From: Acinetobacter sp. Ac_5812
GTDB lineage: Bacteria; Pseudomonadota; Gammaproteobacteria; Pseudomonadales; Moraxellaceae
Reading direction: 5' to 3'
Length of the DNA stretch: 64,000 nucleotides
NCBI RefSeq assembly: GCF_013072695.1
Contig: NZ_LXUK01000005.1
Coordinates: 307,609-371,608 of the forward strand
This document shows, in pieces, positions 1 through 9,395 of the stretch (positions within the stretch are counted from its first letter, which is position 1; every line of letters begins with the position of its first letter). Made by a program: the position numbers and the translations under genes. The notes under the pieces were generated by a model, which saw only the letters and a list, made by a program, of their open reading frames with translations, was not told the DNA's origin and made no database searches.

Positions 1-425
1 GTAGTGTTGCCAAGTGTATCAATTAATCTGTGACTAAACAGTTATACAGACTGCGTAATCTGTCATTTAAAACACGATGATGAGCTCTTTGGTCTTAAAT
101 TAGACAGAAAAAAGGGAAGTTCCCACCAAACGCCACTACTTTACTTATGGCATTGTAAAAACACAGTTTGTTATTGTCACAATTTGTTTTCAAAAATGTA
201 TTTCAAATTTTGATCAGAATCAATCAAAACAGTTCGCCATCAATCTAATTGATTTTGCTTAAAAATCCAAGCAAGTTATCGATATACATGTGTTTATGTA
301 AAATCACTTGTCGTTTGATCAATTTTCACTTAAAATTTGTCCCCTTGTATAACCCCAGTGGCGTTCGTCTTAAGATCGGTATATCCCTTTATCGGCACGA
401 CGACACGGGCAAGTTGGAGTACATT
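1..425. other. Non-coding region upstream of rplU
   Basis: No convincing gene is visible in this AT-rich stretch before the rplU start. A possible rplU promoter has a -10-like TATAAC at 348-353 with a weak TTCACT about 17 bp upstream, which would leave a leader of roughly 70 nt. In-frame codons run upstream of the rplU ATG, but they lack similarity to L21 and are read here as leader. The first 60 bases may belong to the promoter of a divergent gene outside the window. Confidence 0.4.
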
Positions 426-737
426 ATGTACGCAGTAATCCAAAGCGGTGGTAAACAGCACCGTGTTGTTGAGGGTGAAACCCTTAAAGTAGAATTATTG
501 AAAGCTGAAACTGGCGCGACTATTACGTTTGATGACGTATTAATGGTTGTTAACGGTGACAACATTCAAATCGGTGCTCCAGTTGTTGCTGGCGCAAAAG
601 TAACTGCAGAAGTAGTTGGCCATGGTCGTCACGACAAAATCCGCATCATCAAAATGCGTCGTCGTAAACACTACCGTAAGCAACAAGGTCACCGTCAATG
701 GTTTACCGAGTTGAAAATTACTGGTATCGCAGGCTAA
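426..737 (+). CDS. rplU: 50S ribosomal protein L21
   Basis: Encodes L21, a large-subunit protein that binds 23S rRNA. Translation from the ATG at 426 gives 103 aa, the usual L21 length, starting [11 protein letters not shown]. The basic C-terminal part ([16 protein letters not shown]) is the family's rRNA-binding signature. The frame stays open upstream to 249, but that extension is not L21-like, so 426 is chosen. rpmA follows 18 bp downstream, the standard L21-L27 operon. Confidence 0.97.
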   Translation: MYAVIQSGGKQHRVVEGETLKVELLKAETGATITFDDVLMVVNGDNIQIGAPVVAGAKVTAEVVGHGRHDKIRIIKMRRRKHYRKQQGHRQWFTELKITGIAG

Positions 738-755
738 TACGAGGAGTAAATAGAC

Positions 756-1010
756 ATGGCAACTAAAAAAGCCGGTGGATCGACGAAGAACGGTCGTGAT
801 TCGAATCCTAAGATGTTAGGTGTTAAAGTTTACGGTGGTCAAACTGTAACTGCTGGTAACATCATCGTTCGTCAACGTGGTACTGAGTTCCACGCTGGTG
901 CAAATGTTGGTATGGGCCGTGACCATACTTTATTTGCTACTGCTGACGGCGTAGTAAAGTTTGAAGTGAAAGGTCAATTTGGCCGTCGCTATGTAACTGT
1001 TGAAGCTTAA
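756..1010 (+). CDS. rpmA: 50S ribosomal protein L27
   Basis: Encodes L27 (84 aa), whose N-terminal tail reaches towards the peptidyl-transferase centre. The start [16 protein letters not shown] and the later [17 protein letters not shown] segment are hallmark L27 sequence. A GAGGAG ribosome-binding site lies about 10 nt before the ATG. It is the second gene of the rplU-rpmA operon and is followed by a strong terminator. Confidence 0.98.
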   Translation: MATKKAGGSTKNGRDSNPKMLGVKVYGGQTVTAGNIIVRQRGTEFHAGANVGMGRDHTLFATADGVVKFEVKGQFGRRYVTVEA

Positions 1011-1026
1011 GTTTTAATAGTTCGAG

Positions 1027-1052
1027 AAAACCCGCTTTGAGCGGGTTTTTTT
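1027..1052 (+). terminator. Intrinsic terminator after rpmA
   Basis: A perfect 9-bp stem (AAAACCCGC / GCGGGTTTT) with a TTTGA loop ends in a T run, 16 nt after the rpmA stop. It can also act for the convergent pirin gene on the minus strand. Confidence 0.92.
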
Positions 1053-1077
1053 ATGTATATCAATTTTGAATTGTAGA

Positions 1078-1947
1078 TTAGCTTGAAGCTTTTCCAAAGT
1101 TTCCTGTTTTTAAGTCCTCGTAGGCCTGTAAAATTTCTTCATAACTGTTCATCACAAAGAAACCATGTCCATTGATTGGTTCTTGTAAGGGCGGTGCGGA
1201 TAAAAATAGCAGATCACAATCCTCTAAGGCAGTGATCACAACATCCGTATCAAAGCTCGACATCACCGCTAAGGCCTGTTCTTCCAATGTGTCTTCATGT
1301 TCAGTGAATTGAAGCTTGCCTTTACGTAAATAAATTAAAGTCGTGTCCCCATGTTGTGCAGGAAGTGTCAGTTGATGATCTTTATTTAGATGAACATCAA
1401 ATACGTTCATTGGGCTAAATGTTTGGGCGATCCCCTGAATATTTTGAAACTGTCCAGCCACAATCCGGACATAGCCTGCATTCTGTTCGAGAGGCACTTT
1501 TGGGATCGTATTATTTAAGAGGCTTTGATAGCGAGGTGCTGACATTTTATTTTTTGCGGGAAGGTTGACCCACAATTGCAGCATTTCAAAGTATCCACCA
1601 CGCTCACGAAAAGCAGGGCTAAAATGTTCGGTATGCTGAATGCCAGAAGCTGCTGTCATCCATTGCACATCACCTTGTCCGATGACTCCACCTTGCCCCG
1701 TAGAATCTTGGTGTTGTAATTCACCAGCAAAAACAAAGGTCACGGTTTCAAAGCCACGGTGTGGATGTTCATTGACACCTTTTTTTGTGCTTTTGGGTGA
1801 CAAGCGTCCCGGTCCTAGATGATCTAACAATAAAAAGGGCGAGGTGGTATTACCCAGTTCCTGATAAGAAAAGACTGAAAGGGCTGGATAAAAATCGCCA
1901 ATCGCAAATCGTGTGTCATTCCGGTGGATAAAGGCAAGACTTTTCAT
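1078..1947 (-). CDS. Pirin family protein
   Basis: A 289-aa bicupin of the pirin family. The N-terminal cupin carries the metal-binding pattern HPHRGFETVTFVFAGELQHQD (two His, then His and Glu), and WMTAASGIQHTEHF follows, typical of bacterial pirins. Some bacterial pirins act as quercetin dioxygenases and others as regulators or redox sensors; the sequence does not tell which applies. It is a single-gene unit, convergent with rpmA and divergent from lolA. No signal peptide is seen, so it is probably cytoplasmic. Confidence 0.9.
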   Translation of the reverse strand: MKSLAFIHRNDTRFAIGDFYPALSVFSYQELGNTTSPFLLLDHLGPGRLSPKSTKKGVNEHPHRGFETVTFVFAGELQHQDSTGQGGVIGQGDVQWMTAASGIQHTEHFSPAFRERGGYFEMLQLWVNLPAKNKMSAPRYQSLLNNTIPKVPLEQNAGYVRIVAGQFQNIQGIAQTFSPMNVFDVHLNKDHQLTLPAQHGDTTLIYLRKGKLQFTEHEDTLEEQALAVMSSFDTDVVITALEDCDLLFLSAPPLQEPINGHGFFVMNSYEEILQAYEDLKTGNFGKASS

Positions 1948-2237
1948 GAATGATGCTGGTTAAAATCATTAGCTTTAGCTTATCAAATGCTGGTGATTCG
2001 TCTAGATTCACGCTGAGCAATAATTTTCCCTGATCAGACATTGACGAATGCAGTCGGTGAATGGTCGAAATGTTAATTTTCGTTCTTACAATCTCTACAT
2101 AAAGGCTGCAACTTCATACATAATGCAGAACTTTGCGACACGAATTACACAAAACCGTTGCTTTTCTTCATTTTTTTAATGATCAAAAACAGTAAGATGT
2201 CGTCATACCAGTAGAAATCTGATAGAAGGTTGTTTTT

Positions 2238-2936
2238 ATGAATTTCGTAAAAAAAATGGCTTATGCTGCAACAATAAGTGCTATGACACTTGCTCCTGTT
2301 GTGAGTAGTCAGGTCTTCGCTGCACCCGTTGCTGCATCAGCTCAGCAAGCAACCACCAGTTTGGTTCAACAGTTATCTGGCTTGCAAAGATTCACCGCAG
2401 ATTTTGAACAAACCACAAAAGTAGCAACAGGTAATAAAGCAGTACAAAAAAAAGGTTTAACTGCTCAGCACATGAATCAGGCTTTTAAAGGGACAATGAA
2501 AGTTGAACGTCCTGGGAAATTTTATTGGGAAACCACCAGCCCAGCCAAACAAACTATTGTGACCACGGGGAAAGTAGTATGGATTTATGATCCAGACTTG
2601 CAGCAAGCCGTGCGTCAAAGCTTAGATGATCAAATTGCCAATACCCCAGCATTATTGTTATCGGGCAATACCAACCAGATCATGCAGTCTTATCGTGTGA
2701 CTCAACCAGACCGTACCAAACTGTATTACACCTTGTATCCAAAGCAGGAAGATGGCGCATTCCAAAGCTTAACCATTAGTTTTGGTGGCAATAAAGCACC
2801 GAATTTGATGGTATTACAAGACTCTTTAGGTCAAACCACTTATGTCCGTTTTAGTAATATTAAAGTGAATCAGGCGATTCCAGCATCAGTGTTTAATTTC
2901 ACACCGCCTAAAGGCACCGATATTATTGATCAGTAA
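2238..2936 (+). CDS. lolA: Outer-membrane lipoprotein carrier protein LolA
   Basis: Periplasmic chaperone that takes lipoproteins from the inner-membrane LolCDE transporter to LolB at the outer membrane. The 232-aa product has a Sec signal peptide (about residues 1-28, ending VFAAPVAA). The mature part has the LolA pattern: LQRFTADFEQTT, GTMKVERPGKFYWETTSP and VVWIYDPDLQQ. An AAGG ribosome-binding site precedes the ATG. A terminator follows 17 nt after the stop, so it is probably monocistronic. Confidence 0.95.
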   Translation: MNFVKKMAYAATISAMTLAPVVSSQVFAAPVAASAQQATTSLVQQLSGLQRFTADFEQTTKVATGNKAVQKKGLTAQHMNQAFKGTMKVERPGKFYWETTSPAKQTIVTTGKVVWIYDPDLQQAVRQSLDDQIANTPALLLSGNTNQIMQSYRVTQPDRTKLYYTLYPKQEDGAFQSLTISFGGNKAPNLMVLQDSLGQTTYVRFSNIKVNQAIPASVFNFTPPKGTDIIDQ

Positions 2937-2952
2937 CTCTCCGCTTGACTTG

Positions 2953-2979
2953 AAAAGCCGCACATGTTGCGGCTTTTTT
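2953..2979 (+). terminator. Intrinsic terminator after lolA
   Basis: Ten-bp stem AAAAGCCGCA / TGCGGCTTTT with a CATGT loop and a run of T, directly downstream of lolA. Confidence 0.9.
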
Positions 2980-3058
2980 GATATGAAGTTTGGATACATT
3001 TTTTAATTTCATCTTGGGGCAAGGCTTTGTATAGTGAAGAAAAACATCAGAGACTTGC

Positions 3059-3823
3059 ATGACGATGAAACTTTCACAACTATCAAAAATTATTCCACTG
3101 CTCCCCATCCTGACGGTTGTTGCATTAGCAGGTTGCCAACCTAAAAAAGAGACTACTGCGACCACTGAAAAAGTCGATATTCCATTGATTCATGCAAAAG
3201 TGGTGGCGGTTAAAATTCCAAAGCAGAAAGTCTGTTTGGAGGATGGTTGTACCACGTATGATTTACAAACGGTTGAAACCAATCAGAAATGGATTGATGA
3301 ATATTTTGTGAATCGAATGAAAAAAGCGGAGCCGAATGCATTTTCTAATATTGCGGATCAAAAAGTTAAAGTCCCTGCGGACGAACCATCTCAAAGTGAA
3401 AGCAGTACTTATGTACGTTTTATTGGGCAAAACTATAATTTAGCGACTTTTGCGATTCAGAGTTATTCTTACTCTGCAGGTGCTGCACATGGCATGTCAC
3501 ATCAAGAGTTTGTGAATTTTGACTTGAGCAATAAAAAACATATCACGGTCAGTGAATTGCTTAAACCTGATATGAATACCAAACTACGTGATGAGCTATA
3601 TGCATCTAATCAAAACTGGCTCGAAGACCATAGTATTAAAAAAGAACAATTGCAGGTCAGTGATAACTATTACTATGGGGTAAATGGCATCGTATTTGTT
3701 TATCCACTGTATGAATTGGCATCTTATGCGGAAGGCATGAGTGAGTTGACCTTGCCGTACTATGCAGCCAAACAGTTTGTGAAGGCTGAATATTTACCAA
3801 GTTTGCCAAAAGATCCGAACTAG
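3059..3823 (+). CDS. DUF3298/RsiV-like lipoprotein
   Basis: A 254-aa secreted lipoprotein. The N terminus has a basic start, a hydrophobic stretch and a lipobox (VVALAGC, Cys about residue 26). The mature region contains the DUF3298/DUF4163 pattern: YNLATFAIQSYSYSAGAAHG, then FDLSNKKHITVSELL and a C-terminal ...GIVFVYPLYELASYAEG. Family members include the RsiV sensor domain and uncharacterised lipoproteins. No anti-sigma domain is present, so the role is unknown. Either ATG 3059 or ATG 3065 could start it; both keep the signal. Confidence 0.8.
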   Translation: MTMKLSQLSKIIPLLPILTVVALAGCQPKKETTATTEKVDIPLIHAKVVAVKIPKQKVCLEDGCTTYDLQTVETNQKWIDEYFVNRMKKAEPNAFSNIADQKVKVPADEPSQSESSTYVRFIGQNYNLATFAIQSYSYSAGAAHGMSHQEFVNFDLSNKKHITVSELLKPDMNTKLRDELYASNQNWLEDHSIKKEQLQVSDNYYYGVNGIVFVYPLYELASYAEGMSELTLPYYAAKQFVKAEYLPSLPKDPN

Positions 3824-3934
3824 TTCTTCTCCAGCATCTATATCTCAGGTGTGGATGCTGAACTTTGTTGCCAATCGCTGTATTTTTTTAGGTTAAAGCC
3901 TTACACTATAGCCAGTTTTTTTCTCTATTCATGA

Positions 3935-5210
<1,276 letters not shown>

Positions 5211-5212
<2 letters not shown>

Positions 5213-5241
5213 ACTGTGCATCGATTTTGTGCATAGTTTTT
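5211..5241 (+). terminator. Probable terminator after serS
   Basis: AAACTGTGCA pairs with TGCATAGTTT (one G-U pair) across a 9-nt loop, followed by T residues. It overlaps the serS stop codon and lies before the cysG start. Confidence 0.55.
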
Positions 5242-5279
5242 GCTTAAGCTCAATCAGATTGAAAATATAGAGGCGTCAC

Positions 5280-6656
5280 GTGGAAATTTTCCCAATCTCT
5301 TTAAAGTTGCAGCAGCAACGTTGTCTGATTGTGGGTGGTGGGCATATTGCCTACCGCAAAGCAAATCTGCTCGTCAAAGCGGGTGCAATTGTTGATGTGA
5401 TTGCACCTGAGATCCTTCCTGAATTACGTCAACTTGTTGAGCAATCGGCAGGGCAATATATTCAAGCCTCTTTTTCTGAAACTGTTCTGGCAACAGCTTA
5501 TCGCTTGGTGATTGCTGCGACAGATCAGCCCGACGTCAATAAAGCAGTATTTGAACAGTGTGAACAGCGTAATCTGTTGGTCAACAGTGTTGATGATATT
5601 CCACACTGCCGCTTTATGGTGCCTGCGATTATTGATCGCTCACCATTGGTAATTTCGGTGGCTTCCAATGGTGCATCACCCGTTTTATCCAGACAGTTGC
5701 GTACTCAGATTGAAACCATCGTGCCGCATGGTATGGGTAAATTGGCTGAGTTTTCGGGGCAATGGCGTAAGCAAGTCAAAGCCAAAATTGCCAATCCAGA
5801 TGAACGTCGTATCTTCTGGGAAAACTTGTACGCCAGTCCGCTGAAAGAACAGGTTTTCAATGACAATATTGATGTGGCCAATGATCTGATTGAGCAGGCT
5901 TTAACTGAATGGACTGCACCGAAAGGTGAGGTGTATTTGGTCGGGGCAGGTCCAGGTGATCCTGAGCTTTTGACCTTAAAAGCCTTACGTTTGATGCAGC
6001 AAGCCGATGTAGTGATTTACGATCGTCTCGTATCTGCGCCCATCTTGGAATTGTGTCGCCGTGATGCTGAAAAGATTTATGTCGGTAAAGCGCGTTCTAA
6101 TCATTCGGTTCCACAAGATGGCATCAATGCTTTATTGGTTGAATATGCACAGCAAGGTAAACGTGTTTGCCGTTTAAAAGGCGGTGATCCCTTTATCTTT
6201 GGCCGTGGTGGAGAAGAGATTCAGGAATTGGTGCAAGCCAATGTGACTTTCCAAGTTGTTCCGGGTATTACCGCAGCTTCAGGTTGTTCTGCCTATGCAG
6301 GTATTCCACTGACGCATCGTGATTATGCGCAAAGTGTACGTTTCCTGACAGGTCATTTAAAAGAAGGCTCACCTGAGTTACCTTGGAATGAACTGGTCTA
6401 TGAAAACCAAACTTTGGTGTTATACATGGGCTTGGTCGGTTTGGAACGCATTTGTGAGCAATTGATTACACATGGTCAGCGTCCAAACATGCCTGTGGCC
6501 TTAATTTCTAAAGGTACCACTCCTGATCAGAAAGTGGTGGTGGGTACATTGGCGGATATCGCGACCAAAGTATCTGAACATCAGATCGTAGCACCGACTT
6601 TAACCATCATTGGTGAAGTGGTCAGTCTACGTGAACAGTTAAAATGGTCTATGTAG
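5280..6656 (+). CDS. cysG: Siroheme synthase CysG (trifunctional)
   Basis: Makes siroheme from uroporphyrinogen III for sulfite and nitrite reductases. The 458-aa protein combines an N-terminal precorrin-2 dehydrogenase/ferrochelatase (NAD site VGGGHIAYRK, residues 18-27, about 1-205) with a C-terminal uroporphyrinogen-III methyltransferase (about 215-455). SAM-binding signatures in the latter are VYLVGAGPGDPELLTLKA and RLKGGDPFIFGRGGEE. The length matches fused CysG. It starts at GTG 5280. Confidence 0.95.
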   Translation: MEIFPISLKLQQQRCLIVGGGHIAYRKANLLVKAGAIVDVIAPEILPELRQLVEQSAGQYIQASFSETVLATAYRLVIAATDQPDVNKAVFEQCEQRNLLVNSVDDIPHCRFMVPAIIDRSPLVISVASNGASPVLSRQLRTQIETIVPHGMGKLAEFSGQWRKQVKAKIANPDERRIFWENLYASPLKEQVFNDNIDVANDLIEQALTEWTAPKGEVYLVGAGPGDPELLTLKALRLMQQADVVIYDRLVSAPILELCRRDAEKIYVGKARSNHSVPQDGINALLVEYAQQGKRVCRLKGGDPFIFGRGGEEIQELVQANVTFQVVPGITAASGCSAYAGIPLTHRDYAQSVRFLTGHLKEGSPELPWNELVYENQTLVLYMGLVGLERICEQLITHGQRPNMPVALISKGTTPDQKVVVGTLADIATKVSEHQIVAPTLTIIGEVVSLREQLKWSM

Positions 6657-6660
6657 GATC

Positions 6661-7365
6661 ATGGCGTTCTATTTAGCTGGTTATCATCTCATTCAATTGA
6701 AATCAGCTAATCTATTTAAGGACGTGCCATCTAGAGTTTTTACATGTAGTTCTTGTATAAATGATCATCTTGCTGATCGTTGGTCATATTCTTGGGTATT
6801 AAAAACGCAAGATGAAATTCAGGAAATAAAATCCAAACTTAGTTTAACGAATGAACAATTCCATTTACTTGAAAATTGGGTAAATGACTTACATCAGAAG
6901 AACTTGCTGGGTTGGACTAATGTCTTTCAGGATATTCAGACCGCAACCAAATATAAAGAAAGATTTTTTAAAGATCATGCTGATATTTATTTGCTATCTC
7001 TTTATGTAGATGGTGATTATAGGAGTGATATTTTAGAGATTTTTGCTCCAAGCTCTGAACAAGTTAGCGAAATTGGTATCTATCAGTGTTTAAAAAAAGA
7101 CATTAGAGAAAATTGCAACCCAAATGAAAAGCTTTTGGGTTATGACTATATTGGCTTGGAAGTAAGTGGTGATTTTCATAGTTTTCACTGCCATGATCTT
7201 TCTAAAAATTTAGTTGAAAGATTTGATTTAACTTTAAATGAATTTGGGTTGTTTGAAGAGCCCTCAAAAAGTGATCAAATTGAAGCATTTTTAAATGATG
7301 ATTCGAATGGATTTGAGGCGATTCCGTGGGGTATTGCCAAAGTAAAATTGGTTAATTCTTGGTAA
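6661..7365 (+). CDS. Hypothetical protein, 234 aa
   Basis: Not recognised. The gene starts 4 nt after the cysG stop and could be translated from the same message. The product is soluble, with no signal or membrane segment. Near the N terminus is a FTCSSCINDH segment with two cysteines, and the C-terminal half is acidic. The DNA is visibly more AT-rich than cysG and trmL on either side, which suggests an acquired or lineage-specific insertion between two core genes. The C-terminal layout faintly resembles immunity-type orphan proteins, but this is a guess. Confidence 0.7.
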   Translation: MAFYLAGYHLIQLKSANLFKDVPSRVFTCSSCINDHLADRWSYSWVLKTQDEIQEIKSKLSLTNEQFHLLENWVNDLHQKNLLGWTNVFQDIQTATKYKERFFKDHADIYLLSLYVDGDYRSDILEIFAPSSEQVSEIGIYQCLKKDIRENCNPNEKLLGYDYIGLEVSGDFHSFHCHDLSKNLVERFDLTLNEFGLFEEPSKSDQIEAFLNDDSNGFEAIPWGIAKVKLVNSW

Positions 7366-7407
7366 AATATTTAAGATTTATCTAGAAAAATTTAGTAGAG
7401 AAAATTT

Positions 7408-7878
7408 GTGATTCATGTCGTCCTATACGAGCCTGAGATTCCAGCGAATACAGGTAATATCATTCGTCTATGTGCTAATACGGGTGCGCAACTCCATTTG
7501 GTCAAACCTTTGGGTTTTGAGCTGGATGATAAAAAGTTGAAGCGTGCAGGTTTGGACTACCACGAATGGGCAAGAATGCAAATTTGGGACAATATCGAGC
7601 TTTGCCTTGCTGATTTAAAAGCCAAAGGGGTCGAGCATGTTTTTCCGCTCACTACCAAAGGCACAGCAACACCGCATACGGTTGATCTGAACCGTCCAGT
7701 TGCCTTGTTGATGGGACCTGAAACCCGTGGTCTGCCTGAGCAAGTGCGTTTAATGTTTCCGCAAGAGCAGTGGATTCGTTTACCGATGGCTGAAAATTCA
7801 AGAAGTTTAAACCTTTCCAATGCGACGGCCGTGATTGTCTATGAAGCGTGGAGACAACAGGGTTTTAAACAACTCTGA
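7408..7878 (+). CDS. trmL: tRNA (cytidine(34)-2'-O)-methyltransferase TrmL
   Basis: SPOUT-family enzyme that 2'-O-methylates the wobble base of tRNA-Leu isoacceptors. The 156-aa product has the start [20 protein letters not shown] and the knotted SAM site ([11 protein letters not shown], then [19 protein letters not shown]), both diagnostic. It uses a GTG start at 7408. It is convergent with the VOC gene downstream. Confidence 0.95.
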   Translation: MIHVVLYEPEIPANTGNIIRLCANTGAQLHLVKPLGFELDDKKLKRAGLDYHEWARMQIWDNIELCLADLKAKGVEHVFPLTTKGTATPHTVDLNRPVALLMGPETRGLPEQVRLMFPQEQWIRLPMAENSRSLNLSNATAVIVYEAWRQQGFKQL

Positions 7879-7889
7879 TTTATCGTGCT

Positions 7890-8270
7890 TTAGATATCAC
7901 CATATGGACTCGCCACAACCAGCGTGTAGCCATTTGGGTCTTTAAACCAAATTTCGCGATGATGCGCGTTGGGGTTATATTTAGGCCCTTCTAAAATTTC
8001 AACTTGATGGGTTTGTAGTTTTTGTACAATCTCATCAAAGCGATTGCTTTCAAACCACAATAAAACGCCATTCCCAATCACTCGTTTGGGGTCTCCGATA
8101 TGTGAGTGGTCATGGGCTTGCCATTGGTGCAGTTGCAGCACCATGCGCTGTTCAAACAGCAATTGTTCATATTCTCTGCCGCCATGTCCACTTTCTAAGC
8201 CCAGTACCGTTTGATACCACTGACTGGTTTTCTCGACATCGGCCACTGCAATTAAAGGCTGTGGGTACAT
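7890..8270 (-). CDS. VOC/glyoxalase-bleomycin-resistance fold protein
   Basis: A 126-aa single-domain vicinal-oxygen-chelate protein. The N terminus reads MYPQPLIAVADVEKTSQWYQ, with a central VLQLHQW and a C-terminal EIWFKDPNGYTLVVASPYG, as in glyoxalase/bleomycin-resistance proteins. The substrate cannot be inferred. The start is placed at ATG 8270, with GAGGTG just upstream; an in-frame GTG lies at 8276. It sits 15 nt downstream of the HxlR regulator on the same strand, so the two are probably co-transcribed. Confidence 0.85.
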   Translation of the reverse strand: MYPQPLIAVADVEKTSQWYQTVLGLESGHGGREYEQLLFEQRMVLQLHQWQAHDHSHIGDPKRVIGNGVLLWFESNRFDEIVQKLQTHQVEILEGPKYNPNAHHREIWFKDPNGYTLVVASPYGDI

Positions 8271-8285
8271 ACACACCTCACGGAA

Positions 8286-8669
8286 TTATTCGAATTGTTG
8301 TTCCTGTATCGTATCAAAACGTTGTTGAGCATAGATCACTTGTTCAATATTACTTTCAGCCCAATCTTTGAGTTGATACGCCATTTCTGCAACTTCCAGA
8401 CCGAGTGGCGTGAGTGAATAATCCACCCGAATTGGTGCAGTATCTTGTACTTGTCTTTCAATAAAGCCATCACGTTCTAGCATTTTTAGTTTCTGTGACA
8501 ATACTTTAGGTGAGATGCCTTGAATGCTCTTTTTGAGTAAATTGAAATGTTGGGTTTCTCGCGCAAGCACATTAATGATCATCAGTACCCATTTGTCTGC
8601 AATTTTTTCAAAAAATAACCGAGCAGGACAATGTTGTTGATAAATATCGTATTTTAATGCCTGATTCAT
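8286..8669 (-). CDS. HxlR-family transcriptional regulator
   Basis: A 127-aa winged-helix repressor/activator of the HxlR (DUF24) family. Diagnostic segments are CPARLFFEKIADKWVLMIINVL at the N terminus, FNLLKKSIQGISPKVLSQKLKMLERDGFIERQ (recognition helix and wing) and YSLTPLGLEV. Cys near residue 14 is the conserved redox-sensing Cys of family members such as HypR and YodB. ATG 8669 has a GAGGG ribosome-binding site and is preferred over ATG 8684. It is divergent from the quinone oxidoreductase, with a palindromic operator between them. Confidence 0.92.
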   Translation of the reverse strand: MNQALKYDIYQQHCPARLFFEKIADKWVLMIINVLARETQHFNLLKKSIQGISPKVLSQKLKMLERDGFIERQVQDTAPIRVDYSLTPLGLEVAEMAYQLKDWAESNIEQVIYAQQRFDTIQEQQFE

Positions 8670-8703
8670 AGCGACAACCCTCATTTTTTCAATTGAGTGG
8701 CAG

Positions 8704-8723
8704 TAGTTACCATCTGGTAACTA
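8704..8723. promoter_or_regulatory. 20-bp palindrome, likely HxlR operator
   Basis: TAGTTACCATCTGGTAACTA is a perfect inverted repeat (9-bp arms, 2-bp centre) between the divergent HxlR regulator and the flavodoxin-like gene. GTTACC/GGTAAC half-sites are of the kind HxlR proteins bind. It lies directly upstream of the -35 box of the divergent gene, so autoregulation plus control of the oxidoreductase is likely. Confidence 0.7.
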
Positions 8724-8724
8724 A

Positions 8725-8752
8725 TTGACACCTAGTTTCTAAAATATATCAT
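8725..8752 (+). promoter_or_regulatory. Sigma-70 promoter of the quinone oxidoreductase gene
   Basis: Consensus -35 TTGACA (8725-8730) and a TATCAT -10 (8747-8752) with a 16-bp spacer, 34 bp before the ATG at 8787 and next to the HxlR palindrome. Confidence 0.6.
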
Positions 8753-8786
8753 TAAATCGAACTTTTTAAAAATTTTGGATATTCTC

Positions 8787-9341
8787 ATGACACACATTGC
8801 GGTTGTATATTTCTCTGGCTATGGCCATACCAAAGTGGTTGCTGAAACTTTTGCGGGTGCAATTGACGCAGCTTTAATTGAAATTGATCAGAATGGTGAG
8901 ATCACAGAGCAAGACTGGCAGACTTTAAATGATGCACAAGGGATTGTGTTTGGCACACCAACTTACATGGCGGCAGCCCCTTGGCAATTTAAGAAATTTG
9001 CCGACGCTTCTTCAAAAGTTTGGTTTACTCGTGGTTGGCAAGATAAAGTGTTTGCGGGTTTTACCAATAGCGCGAGCCTGAATGGTGATAAGCAAGTGAC
9101 CTTGATTCAGTTACAAACTTTGGCTTCACAGCATGGCGGTATTTGGGTGAGCTTAGGTTTGTTGCCTGCTAATACCAAAGCAGCGAAACGTGAAGATGTA
9201 AACAACTTGGGTGGTTCGGTTGGATTGTTGGTTCAGTCACCATCAGATGCAAGTACAGATGAGATTCCAACAGGGGATTTAGAAACAGCGAAACTTTATG
9301 CAAAACGCGTGAAAGCAACTGTTGAAAAGCTGCACGGTTAA
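8787..9341 (+). CDS. Flavodoxin-like NAD(P)H:quinone oxidoreductase (WrbA-type)
   Basis: A 184-aa flavodoxin-fold protein. The FMN phosphate loop is YFSGYGHTKVVAE near the N terminus, followed by GIVFGTPTYMAAAPWQFKKF, as in WrbA/NADPH-dependent FMN reductases. It probably makes two-electron reductions of quinones. The ATG at 8787 gives MTHIAVVYFSG; an in-frame TTG at 8775 is less likely. It is divergent from an HxlR regulator, a common pairing for electrophile or quinone stress response. Confidence 0.88.
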   Translation: MTHIAVVYFSGYGHTKVVAETFAGAIDAALIEIDQNGEITEQDWQTLNDAQGIVFGTPTYMAAAPWQFKKFADASSKVWFTRGWQDKVFAGFTNSASLNGDKQVTLIQLQTLASQHGGIWVSLGLLPANTKAAKREDVNNLGGSVGLLVQSPSDASTDEIPTGDLETAKLYAKRVKATVEKLHG

Positions 9342-9354
9342 ATTTTCAAGCCAT

Positions 9355-9382
9355 AAAAAAGGCGCATTTAGCGCCTTTTTTA
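9355..9382. terminator. Bidirectional terminator
   Basis: GGCGC / GCGCC stem with an ATTTA loop, flanked by an A run on one side and a T run on the other. It lies between the convergent oxidoreductase and permease genes. Confidence 0.85.
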
Positions 9383-9395
9383 TGATTTCACTAGA

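Noticed and set aside
2923..3165. Minus-strand frame overlapping the lipoprotein gene start
   Set aside because: Lies antisense to the lolA terminator and the lipoprotein signal region; no family resemblance.
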